This document shows, one piece after another, positions 1 through 7,494 of a stretch of 48,323 bases of DNA; position 1 is the first letter of the stretch, and the number at the start of each line of letters is the position of its first letter. Origin of the DNA: Clostridia bacterium (GTDB lineage: Bacteria > Bacillota > Clostridia > Oscillospirales > CAG-382); assembly GCA_017629175.1 (NCBI GenBank), contig JAGBXS010000049.1, forward strand, positions 1-48,323, read 5' to 3'. The position numbers and the translations under genes are program-made. The notes beneath the pieces are model-generated. The model did not search any database. It was not told the origin of the DNA and saw nothing but the letters and a program-made list of their open reading frames with translations.

Positions 1-314
<314 letters not shown>

Positions 315-326
315 TTACCTCCAAAA

Positions 327-827
<501 letters not shown>

Positions 828-833
828 AACAAA

Positions 834-860
834 TTAGCACTTGAATTTACGGTGTGCCAA
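834..860 (-). promoter_or_regulatory. CIRCE-like operator 2 (HrcA site)
   Basis: On the minus strand the arms are TTGGCACAC, nine bases, AAGTGCTAA, with the exact CIRCE spacing. Fourteen of 18 arm positions fit the consensus, and the core GCAC/GTGC is kept. It lies 3 nt downstream of the stop codon of the neighbouring methyltransferase gene and just upstream of the candidate -35. The differences from consensus partly mirror those in operator 1. Confidence 0.7.
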
Positions 861-863
861 AGC

Positions 864-1982
864 TTATTTAAAGAATTGGTAGAAGCCGCAACGGATCATA
901 CCGTTGTAAAGCTTACGAACTTTGTTTGCACGTCTGCCGAAGAATTGCTCGAATTTTTCATCGGAAGAGATGATATAAAGCTGCCAGGAGGGAACCTCCT
1001 TCTGGAAGGCCTTCCCCATGGCAGTAGTAAGCTCCCTCGCCTGCTGAAGATCCAGCAACCGTTCTCCATAGGGAGGGTTGGTGACGACGGTTCCCCGTGC
1101 ATCAGGCTCGGGCGACTTAAAGGAACGCACGTCCGCTACGCGGAAAACAATACGATCCTCAACACCTGCACGACGAGCATTCTCTTTTGCCATGGCAACG
1201 CACATGGGATCAATATCGTAGGCATAGATTTTGGAAGCCCAAGGGGTGATCTCGCTTTCAGCCTTCTTACGCTCCTCGACCCAAACAGACGAAGGGATCA
1301 GGGAGAATTTCTCGGCAGCAAAGGAACGCTTGAGGCCGGGGGCAATGTTGCCCGTAAGCAACGCCGCCTCGATAGCGATGGTACCGGATCCGCAAAGAGG
1401 ATCCACCAGCAATACATTCTCTCTGGGACGAGCCATTTTAACCATGCCTGCCGCCAAGGTCTCCCGCAGGGGTGCGGCATTGGACACAGGACGGTAGCCA
1501 CGCTTATGCAAGGTGGTACCACTGGTATCGATCATCAAATGCACCTCATCCTTTAAAATAAAGAACTCGATTTGATACATGGCCCCGCTTTCGGGAAGAC
1601 GGGAGATGTGATAAACAGACGCAAGCCTGTCCACCACTGCCTTTTTAGTGATTTTCTGGCAATCGGGAATGGAATACAACGCAGAGCGGATGGAATGTCC
1701 CTTGACGGGAAATGCACCGTCTTTTCCCACGTAATCCTCCCAAGGAATGGATTTCGTGCCTTGATACAGCTCCTCAAAGGTAACTGCGCGGAAACGGGAA
1801 AGGAGGATCATAACGCGTTCCGCATAACGGAGGCGGATATTACACACGGCAATGGCAGACTCCGGAGCGGAGAAGATCACTCTTCCGTCGATGGTCTCGA
1901 TGCGTTGGTATCCCAGGGCATCGATTTCTTCACCCAAAACCTTTTCCAAACCGAAAAGGCAGGTTGCTACAAGTTGGATCAT
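864..1982 (-). CDS. THUMP-domain class I SAM RNA methyltransferase (YpsC/RlmL-like)
   Basis: Predicted N2-guanine methyltransferase acting on 23S rRNA, by similarity to the Bacillus YpsC / RlmL N-terminal family. The 372 residues fit single-domain members; the E. coli protein is a longer fusion. An N-terminal THUMP RNA-binding region covers roughly residues 45-155. The methylase follows with the SAM motif DPLCGSGTIAIEAAL near 195 and the catalytic NPPYGERL near 305, the NPPY form used by amino-group methylases. An AGAGGA site precedes the ATG at 1980-1982. It lies between the spore cluster and groESL, with a candidate terminator upstream. No promoter of its own is obvious. The exact target base cannot be read from sequence. 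Confidence 0.9.
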   Translation of the reverse strand: MIQLVATCLFGLEKVLGEEIDALGYQRIETIDGRVIFSAPESAIAVCNIRLRYAERVMILLSRFRAVTFEELYQGTKSIPWEDYVGKDGAFPVKGHSIRSALYSIPDCQKITKKAVVDRLASVYHISRLPESGAMYQIEFFILKDEVHLMIDTSGTTLHKRGYRPVSNAAPLRETLAAGMVKMARPRENVLLVDPLCGSGTIAIEAALLTGNIAPGLKRSFAAEKFSLIPSSVWVEERKKAESEITPWASKIYAYDIDPMCVAMAKENARRAGVEDRIVFRVADVRSFKSPEPDARGTVVTNPPYGERLLDLQQARELTTAMGKAFQKEVPSWQLYIISSDEKFEQFFGRRANKVRKLYNGMIRCGFYQFFK

Positions 1983-2020
1983 AATTTTTTCCTCTGACTT
2001 ATGTGTCTGAAAAAGCCTTG

Positions 2021-2041
2021 AAAAAAACGGGGCTTGCCCGT
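2021..2041 (-). terminator. Short hairpin terminator after yabR
   Basis: On the minus strand AACGGG and CCCGTT form a 6-bp stem around a 5-nt loop and run directly into seven T residues. It lies 19 nt past the yabR stop codon. The stem is short, so termination may be partial. It probably marks the end of the rqcP-yabR unit. Confidence 0.5.
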
Positions 2042-2059
2042 TCGTTTCATGAGCTGTTA

Positions 2060-2437
2060 TTATCTTTTGCGGGAATGCAATCTACGCAATTCCCCAAGCT
2101 TTTCCTCACTGACGGTTTTAAACCGATCGATCATCTCCTCCAGATCGGAGGATCTGCGGGAGGATTGAAATTGCGCCGGTTGAGGACCATATCGAGACGG
2201 ATCCTCCTTCTCTCTTTTGAGTGTCAAGGAAATACGCCCTTTTTCGTCTACCGAAAGAATGCGCGGCTCCACCTCTTGACCAACGGTTAAGTATTCTTGC
2301 ACGTCCGAAACATAAGCATCCGAAACCTGAGAAATGTGAACCAAGCCGTTGGATCCATCCTCAAGTCTGATAAAAGCACCGAATTTCGTAATCTTGGTGA
2401 CCTTACCTTTACACGTCTTGCCTGCCTCAGCCTGCAT
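2060..2437 (-). CDS. S1 RNA-binding domain protein, YabR-like
   Basis: A 125-residue protein with one S1 (OB-fold) RNA-binding domain at residues about 5-75: the opening GKVTKITKFGAFIRL, then GLVHISQVSD and GRISLTLKR are standard S1 landmarks. The basic, low-complexity tail (residues 80-125) is variable in the family. It follows divIC by 17 nt, as in the Bacillus divIC-yabR pair. The ATG at 2435-2437 has an AAGGGGG site 6 nt upstream. The family is thought to contact ribosomes or RNA, but its precise role is not settled. Confidence 0.88.
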   Translation of the reverse strand: MQAEAGKTCKGKVTKITKFGAFIRLEDGSNGLVHISQVSDAYVSDVQEYLTVGQEVEPRILSVDEKGRISLTLKREKEDPSRYGPQPAQFQSSRRSSDLEEMIDRFKTVSEEKLGELRRLHSRKR

Positions 2438-2454
2438 GAAACGCCCCCTTGATC

Positions 2455-2736
2455 TTATTCAGCTATATCGTTGTAAAAAAGAATCTCGTTGGGATAACGG
2501 TAGTTCAGCTTCTCGCGTGCGTAACGCTCGATATACGCCGCATTGGTCTCCTCGGAGAGACGGTAGTTGGTCTCTTCGATATCATCCTGCAAATCGGCAA
2601 TATCGTTTTCCAGACGGGTACGCTCTCGACGGAGAGAGTTCAAGCTGATCTGCATGTTGATAACGGAAACAAACAGGACAACCAAGATACCGCCCAAGGC
2701 GAATTTAACCGCCAGGCCTGTTCTTTGACGAGTCAT
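2455..2736 (-). CDS. divIC: Septum formation initiator DivIC/FtsB family
   Basis: A small bitopic membrane protein of the divisome that pairs with FtsL and helps trigger septal peptidoglycan synthesis. The 93-residue protein has one membrane helix at about residues 11-29 followed by a coiled coil (SLRRERTRLENDIADLQDDIEE) and the short globular end YIERYAREKLNYRYPNEILFY, which matches the family. The frame can extend to 2769, but the ATG at 2734-2736 has an AAAGGAG site at 6 nt, so that start is used. The gene starts inside the last 32 bases of yabQ, which implies translational coupling. Confidence 0.9.
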   Translation of the reverse strand: MTRQRTGLAVKFALGGILVVLFVSVINMQISLNSLRRERTRLENDIADLQDDIEETNYRLSEETNAAYIERYAREKLNYRYPNEILFYNDIAE

Positions 2737-3166
2737 TTTTACTGCTCCTTTTGATAAAACGCTTTGCACCGAAGCCTTCTTCGGCGCGGAGTGAAATACG
2801 AAACGTTCCGCCGCAGGTACGAAAATAACGATGAAGATATCTTACGGGAGGCGAAACGGCGTTGGAAACACGAAGACATACTTGTCTGAAAGCTCTTCCT
2901 AACGTGAAATACCATAGTATAAAGCCAAGAAGAACGCCAGGGAATGCATAAAAGCGCATTCTCCCAAAGGATAAATTGAAAAACAAAAGCATCATGCCTG
3001 CTGTACAGATCGATCCAAAGAAAAGATCTTCCAGAAGGATCAGCCAATAGGCACGGGGATGCAATCGGTGCAAAAGCCGAAAGAACTCATATACAAATCC
3101 GCAGGCTACACCTAAAATCACAGACCAAAAAGCCAGCAGGCTGTGCAGCGTATAATCTACACTCAT
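2705..3166 (-). CDS. yabQ: Spore cortex biosynthesis protein YabQ
   Basis: An integral membrane protein known in Bacillus to be needed for spore cortex formation; it locates to the outer forespore membrane. The 153 residues contain three to four membrane helices (about 8-27, 38-60, 70-92) and a basic C-terminal tail. The N-terminal FWSVILGVACGFVYEFFRLL is characteristic. The start overlaps the yabP stop by 4 nt (ATGA). Its place between yabP and divIC is diagnostic and is direct evidence that this organism belongs to a spore-forming lineage. Confidence 0.88.
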   Translation of the reverse strand: MSVDYTLHSLLAFWSVILGVACGFVYEFFRLLHRLHPRAYWLILLEDLFFGSICTAGMMLLFFNLSFGRMRFYAFPGVLLGFILWYFTLGRAFRQVCLRVSNAVSPPVRYLHRYFRTCGGTFRISLRAEEGFGAKRFIKRSSKNDSSKNRPGG

Positions 3167-3435
3167 GCGCCGAAGAGCCTTCCCAGCCCTTTTTTGCGGG
3201 ACTTTGTGTTTTCTAAATACACGATGGCGTCGATGCTGCCGCAGAGGGTGACTTCCCCGTTTTCCAGGGAAAGACTGCTGACGGATAACTCTGTTCCGCT
3301 TACGTTCAACACGGTATCTCCCACGGACATGCTCACGTTTGTTTCATCGAAATTTATCACATCGGAAACAGCCGTGATCTTTAACACGCGACGGTCTGAA
3401 AGCGATAGGCTGTGGACGGTGTTTTGTGAATTCAT
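3163..3435 (-). CDS. yabP: Sporulation protein YabP
   Basis: A 90-residue soluble protein of the YabP/YqfC family, required with YabQ for spore cortex assembly in Bacillus. The family pattern is visible: HSLSLSDRRVLKITAVSDV, FDETNVSMSVGD, then the beta-rich LNVSGTELSVSSLSLENGEV and CGSIDAIVYLE. Longer frames reach a TTG at 3501 or an ATG at 3483, but neither has a ribosome site. The ATG at 3433-3435 has AAGGAAGG about 9 nt upstream and gives the usual N-terminus. It overlaps yabQ by 4 nt. Confidence 0.88.
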   Translation of the reverse strand: MNSQNTVHSLSLSDRRVLKITAVSDVINFDETNVSMSVGDTVLNVSGTELSVSSLSLENGEVTLCGSIDAIVYLENTKSRKKGLGRLFGA

Positions 3436-3501
3436 ATGCGCAAACCTTCCTTTGACAAAGATACTCTTTACGGTTTTAAGCATATGAAACACGGCATTCA
3501 A

Positions 3502-3744
3502 TTATGACAGGATCTCGTACATCTCAGAGGCTTCCGCCTTGGCAACGTGATCACTAATAGACAAAACCTTAAGCTTGGTGGTGCGGTTACCGAAGGTGAT
3601 CTCCAGTATATCGCCCACTTTGACGTCATAGGACGCCTTGGCGCGTCTTCCGTTGGCCAAAACAAGGGATTCATCACAAGCCTCGTTGGCAACGGTACGC
3701 CTCTTGATAATGCGGGATACTTTTAAAAACTTATCTAATCTCAT
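3502..3744 (-). CDS. rqcP: S4-domain protein RqcP (YabO/HslR-like)
   Basis: An 80-residue S4 RNA-binding protein. In Bacillus the gene at this position (yabO) encodes RqcP, which binds stalled 50S subunits and supports RqcH-directed alanine tailing of stuck nascent chains. The S4 signature MRLDKFLKVSRIIKRRTVA at the N-terminus and LVLANGRRAKASYDVKVGD are clear. It starts only 16 nt downstream of the hairpin that follows hup and has no good ribosome site, which is unusual. The yabP start is 66 nt beyond its stop codon. Confidence 0.88.
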   Translation of the reverse strand: MRLDKFLKVSRIIKRRTVANEACDESLVLANGRRAKASYDVKVGDILEITFGNRTTKLKVLSISDHVAKAEASEMYEILS

Positions 3745-3750
3745 ACTTCA

Positions 3751-3794
3751 TAAAAATGTATATTACCGGGTGAAGTATCACCCGGTAATACATT
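3751..3794 (-). terminator. Strong hairpin between hup and rqcP
   Basis: TATTACCGGGTGA and TCACCCGGTAATA pair perfectly over 13 bp around a 4-nt loop. An outer AATG/CATT extension follows across a 2-nt bulge. On the minus strand the 3' arm runs into a short T-rich stretch (CATTTTTATG). It is best read as the hup terminator. It leaves no space for a promoter before rqcP, so it may act as a partial terminator. Confidence 0.72.
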
Positions 3795-3806
3795 GTTCAA
3801 AAGAAA

Positions 3807-4085
3807 TCAGTCTTCTGCAACTGCGTCCTTCAGGCTCTTGCCGGGAACGAAGGTGGGAAGCTTGGTTGCCTTGATGGTGATAGCCTGGTTGGTTCTGGGG
3901 TTACGGCCGCTACGCTCTGCGCGCTCCTTAACCTTGAAAGTACCAAAGCCTGCTACCTGAACCTTACCGCCGGTTGCCAGCTCATCCTCGATGGCTGCAA
4001 ATACTGCGGTAACGGCTGCCTCGGCATCCTTCTTCTTGAGACCGGTGTTAGCTGCAACGATGTCGATCAAAGTGGTTTTCGTCAT
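3807..4085 (-). CDS. hup: DNA-binding protein HU
   Basis: A small, abundant nucleoid protein that binds and bends DNA as a dimer. It has 92 residues, the normal length. It starts MTKTTLIDIVAANTGLKKKDAE and carries the beta-arm signature GFGTFKVKERAERSGRNPRT with the DNA-contacting proline region and PTFVPGKSLKDAV at the end. An AAGGAG site precedes the ATG at 4083-4085. It has its own extended -10 promoter and its own hairpin, so it is probably a high-level monocistronic message placed inside the spore cluster. That insertion between mazG and rqcP is absent in Bacillus. Confidence 0.97.
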   Translation of the reverse strand: MTKTTLIDIVAANTGLKKKDAEAAVTAVFAAIEDELATGGKVQVAGFGTFKVKERAERSGRNPRTNQAITIKATKLPTFVPGKSLKDAVAED

Positions 4086-4125
4086 GATTGATTACTCCTT
4101 TTCAATAATCCTAAATCTTGGAGAC

Positions 4126-4154
4126 ATTATATCACAAATTTCTCAAATTTGCAA
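4126..4154 (-). promoter_or_regulatory. hup promoter
   Basis: Minus strand: TTGCAA, 17 bp, TATAAT, with TG one base before the -10 (extended -10). The predicted start leaves a leader of about 35 nt before hup. This is one of the best promoters in the window, fitting a highly expressed nucleoid protein. Confidence 0.85.
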
Positions 4155-4196
4155 GAGGATTTTGAATATTTCTGCATGAAAATGTGTATTTTGTCA

Positions 4197-5003
4197 CTAT
4201 GTAACCGATTTTTTTGCTTTTTTCCAGTAGCTTAACAGCTCATCTCGAGAATTTTCGTTGATCTTACGCCCTAAATCAAGGCTTTGCTTCTCCACAGAGG
4301 CAAATCTGCGGAGGTATTTCTCACAAGCCTTGATCAAAGCAAGCTCGGGATCGACGCCGGAAAGCCTTGCGGCATTGACAACAGACAGAAGCAGGTCGCC
4401 AAATTCCTCCTCAATATGCTCAAAAGATCCCTCCGCGATGGCACTCTTGACCTCAAGAACCTCCTCGTCAACCTTCAGCAGAGATTCCTCCGGCTCCCAA
4501 TCGAAACCGAACTTACGGGATTTCTTTCCTAACTTATCGGCGCGCATCAACGCGGGCAAAGTGCGAGGAATAGCCTCCAGAGTTTGCGTGGCGGTGGTAA
4601 AGCTATGGGAGTTGGCTTTGATAGCCTCCCAATCCTTCAAGGGCTTTCCTTCCCCGTCGAAAACACGGTCTCCGAAAACGTGAGGATGGCGGATGATCAT
4701 CTTGCGGCAGATCTCGTCGCAGACCTCCTCCAAATCAAACCAGCCGTCTTCTTCTGCAATGCGGGAATGGAAGGCAACCTGAAACAGCACATCTCCAAGC
4801 TCCTCGCGCATACCCACAATGTCCTTGTTGTCAATGGTCTCGACAGCCTCATAGACCTCTTCCAAAAAGTTCATACGGATGCTGTCGTGGGTCTGCTCCT
4901 TATCCCAGGGGCAACCCTCCGGAGAGCGAAGAATTTCCACCACAGTGCGCAGATCCTCAAAGGTGTAGCGAGTTTTATTGCATAGCGTTTCAATTCGATT
5001 CAT
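4197..5003 (-). CDS. mazG: Nucleoside triphosphate pyrophosphohydrolase MazG
   Basis: Hydrolyses NTPs and dNTPs to the monophosphate and PPi, a house-cleaning role. The 268 residues contain two MazG modules. The first has SPEGCPWDKEQTH (about 28-39), the Mg-binding EE..E set (about 48-52) and EELGD (67-71); the second has EEEFGDLLLSVVNAARL. Bacillus YabN, found at the same locus, also carries an N-terminal tetrapyrrole-methylase-like domain; that domain is missing here, so this is the E. coli-length form. The start overlaps the flippase stop by 14 nt. Last gene of the cdaA-mazG unit. Confidence 0.95.
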   Translation of the reverse strand: MNRIETLCNKTRYTFEDLRTVVEILRSPEGCPWDKEQTHDSIRMNFLEEVYEAVETIDNKDIVGMREELGDVLFQVAFHSRIAEEDGWFDLEEVCDEICRKMIIRHPHVFGDRVFDGEGKPLKDWEAIKANSHSFTTATQTLEAIPRTLPALMRADKLGKKSRKFGFDWEPEESLLKVDEEVLEVKSAIAEGSFEHIEEEFGDLLLSVVNAARLSGVDPELALIKACEKYLRRFASVEKQSLDLGRKINENSRDELLSYWKKAKKSVT

Positions 5004-6660
5004 GGAGCAAACCTCTCTTCACCAGGAAGGATGCAAGTCTCCCACCCATGGGAAGCAATCGCACCTCGTCTGCAGTGATGCCTTTGAACAAAAGCATAGT
5101 AAGAACGTAAATTGCCACGGCGAAGATGCCTGTGATCATCAGCAGGATCAAGGCGTTCAATCTGCCTCCACCGGAGAACACGAGAGAAGACAGATTGTAT
5201 ACCAAAACAGACCCACCGCAGGTCAAAAGCGCACAAATTACCGGACGCAAGAACAGCTTAACAGGAGAAAGCTCCGCGGTGGTATATTTCTTCAGGAAGA
5301 ACAGATTCAGCGTCGCAGCGACAAAATAACAGCTGATGGAGCTGATAGGTGCGCCGTAGATGCCCAGCACTCCGGAAACACCGAAATACTCGATCAAGGC
5401 CATGCAAACAACGCCAACGCCCACGGAAAGCATGGGTAACCATATCTTCCCAACGGCCTGTAACAACGCATTGGTGGTAGATACGATGGCCATGAAAATT
5501 ATTCCCAAAGCAAGGATCTGTAAAGTTCCCGAGGAAACGGCAAGGGCGTCAATTCTGCTGTATTGATCCAAGGCCCCCTGATACAAAACAGTCAAGCAAG
5601 AAGGTGCCGTTGCCACAAGAAACGCGGCACTGGGCAGACCGATGATGGCACTGATGCGGATGGACTGGACGATGTTCTTGTTTCCGCTTGCGCTGTCCTT
5701 CACGGAAAATGCGGCAGAAACCAAGGGCAAAATGCTGATGGCAATGGGATAGATCAACGTGGACGGCAGTAGATCGGCAATGGCAGTGGAATAGGAAGTA
5801 TACGCGGTATACAGATCCTCAGCAACCGCCTCCGACGCTCCGCCGAGCATCAGGCATTTTTTGATCAGCACCGTATCGATAAAGGTAGATAAATAGAGCG
5901 CGGAGGAGGTGATCGTCGCAGGTAACGCAATGATCAAGATCTTCTTGGTCAAGGCCGAGGTCTGTTCGCAACCGTCATCCGTGGAAGCTGGTCTCTTCCC
6001 TGCGGTACGGAAACGGTAGCAGAACAGCAGAAGCATCTCCAAGAACATACCGACCGTAATACCGCTGACGGCACAAGCGGCCTGGACGTAAGGCTCGTAG
6101 CCTGCATTGGCCGCCCAAACGGTCGCACCCAAGCCGAGCCCCATCTTCAAGGCCGCCTCGATCAACTGACCGATGGCGGTGGGATACATATTATGTAATC
6201 CCTGATAATATCCTCTGAAGGCAGAGCAAACGCAAACGAACAGCAAAGTGGGCGCAATGAAATACGCCGCCAAAACGCTGTCGGGGTGGCCCGTTGCGCC
6301 AAAGAAGGGCTTGGCCAAAAGGATCATGGCGGCAGTAGCGATCACACCAAGTACCGTAAAGGCTGTAAGGGCAACGCGGAAGGTACGCAGGACCTCTTTT
6401 TCACGCCCACGTTTTGCAGAGGCAGAGATCATACGGCTGATAGCCACCGGTAATCCGCTGGTGGACACCATATACAGCATTGCATACAAAGAATACGCCG
6501 CACTGAAGATGCCCATATGCTCGCCGAGAATGTTGGCAAGGGGGATCTTGAACAGAACGCCGATGATCTTTACAACAAAGCTGGAAACGGAGATGATCCC
6601 CGCTTCCACCAAAAAGCTTTTATTCTTTTTTTGTCCTTGTGCTTTTTCTAATTCTGACAT
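4990..6660 (-). CDS. MOP-superfamily lipid flippase, SpoVB/YabM family
   Basis: A 556-residue polytopic membrane protein with about 14 predicted helices. Members of this family flip lipid-linked saccharides such as lipid II or polymer precursors across the membrane; SpoVB does so for spore cortex synthesis. The N-terminal SVSSFVVKIIGVLFKIPLANILG and SGLPVAISRMIS, and SAFRGYYQGLHNMYPTAIGQ near 150, are typical of the SpoVB branch. It sits next to mazG as yabM does in Bacillus, 6 nt after the uridine kinase gene. Which paralogue it is (SpoVB, YabM or MurJ-like) cannot be settled by eye. Confidence 0.9.
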   Translation of the reverse strand: MSELEKAQGQKKNKSFLVEAGIISVSSFVVKIIGVLFKIPLANILGEHMGIFSAAYSLYAMLYMVSTSGLPVAISRMISASAKRGREKEVLRTFRVALTAFTVLGVIATAAMILLAKPFFGATGHPDSVLAAYFIAPTLLFVCVCSAFRGYYQGLHNMYPTAIGQLIEAALKMGLGLGATVWAANAGYEPYVQAACAVSGITVGMFLEMLLLFCYRFRTAGKRPASTDDGCEQTSALTKKILIIALPATITSSALYLSTFIDTVLIKKCLMLGGASEAVAEDLYTAYTSYSTAIADLLPSTLIYPIAISILPLVSAAFSVKDSASGNKNIVQSIRISAIIGLPSAAFLVATAPSCLTVLYQGALDQYSRIDALAVSSGTLQILALGIIFMAIVSTTNALLQAVGKIWLPMLSVGVGVVCMALIEYFGVSGVLGIYGAPISSISCYFVAATLNLFFLKKYTTAELSPVKLFLRPVICALLTCGGSVLVYNLSSLVFSGGGRLNALILLMITGIFAVAIYVLTMLLFKGITADEVRLLPMGGRLASFLVKRGLLHESN

Positions 6661-6666
6661 AAAAGA

Positions 6667-7488
6667 TCAAATAAACTCTCTCAAAAGGGAATCCTCCGGA
6701 ACAACGCTATCCGGCAGTAAGGGAATGTCTTTTAACGCCTCAATCAGCTCACGGGCCTGAGCAGCATGGGAATGCTCCGGGGGAAGCTGTTCAAGCAATG
6801 CAATGGCATCATCGGCCAAGATGCTCCGTTCGTAATCAAAATGGGTATTGATACGGGCATCGGCAAGGTGCGCAAAGGGCTCGATGGTCTCTTTTTCGGC
6901 ACTGCGAACGGTGTCCCACTGATCAAAGGTCTGTTTGGCATCCGCGGCACGGTAACGGGAATCTCTTACCAAACGGCGAAGTAATCTGCCATCCAAGTGA
7001 TCCTCGGGATCGGAATAAAGATAAATGCGGAACAGGGTCTCCTCAGCGGTTCCCTTTGCGCAGATAGCGGGATTTAAGGCATGGAGGCCTTCCACTATGG
7101 TAATGCCGCCGGGAACGGGTGTTAAGATGCGATGGGCATCCGTACGGCGCTTTGTGGTGAAATCATAGAAAGGGATCGGGGCAGGCTTACCCACGGAAAG
7201 CAGATACATGGTCTCTTGCAAAAGATCCAGGCGAAGACTTCCCAAGCCTTCAATATCGGGCTTGCCGTTGGGAAGATACACAGCATTCTCGGGATTACGG
7301 TAATAATCGTCCAGAGAAATGGTATCCACGGGTCTCCCCCGTTCTCGGATCAGCTGAGACAGCTTTCGTGTGGTGGTGGTCTTCCCTGCACAGGAACCGC
7401 CTGCGATGAGAACCAATCTTATGCTTTGGTTCTTACAGATCTCATCGGCACATTCTGCCAAGCGCTGTTCGTACAGCTCCTCTTTCAT
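6667..7488 (-). CDS. Uridine kinase family P-loop protein
   Basis: A 273-residue soluble protein. The Walker A loop is AGGSCAGKTTTT at residues 29-40, followed by the kinase landmarks ISLDDYYRN and the pyrimidine-site region PFYDFTTKRR, IVEGLHALNP and RLLRRLVRDSRYR. This pattern belongs to the uridine kinase/phosphoribulokinase family. The C-terminal 80 residues are less conserved. It lies between hemZ (6 nt) and the flippase (6 nt). Uridine phosphorylation is the likely reaction, but related clostridial proteins are annotated only by fold. Confidence 0.85.
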   Translation of the reverse strand: MKEELYEQRLAECADEICKNQSIRLVLIAGGSCAGKTTTTRKLSQLIRERGRPVDTISLDDYYRNPENAVYLPNGKPDIEGLGSLRLDLLQETMYLLSVGKPAPIPFYDFTTKRRTDAHRILTPVPGGITIVEGLHALNPAICAKGTAEETLFRIYLYSDPEDHLDGRLLRRLVRDSRYRAADAKQTFDQWDTVRSAEKETIEPFAHLADARINTHFDYERSILADDAIALLEQLPPEHSHAAQARELIEALKDIPLLPDSVVPEDSLLREFI

Positions 7489-7494
7489 TACTCA

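Noticed and set aside
3163-3501. A 112-residue YabP from the TTG at 3,501
   Set aside because: Neither that start nor the ATG at 3,483 has a ribosome site; the ATG at 3,435 does and gives the family N-terminus.
4086-4196. A separate small gene between hup and mazG
   Set aside because: The space is filled by the hup promoter and leader; no frame with a ribosome site exists.
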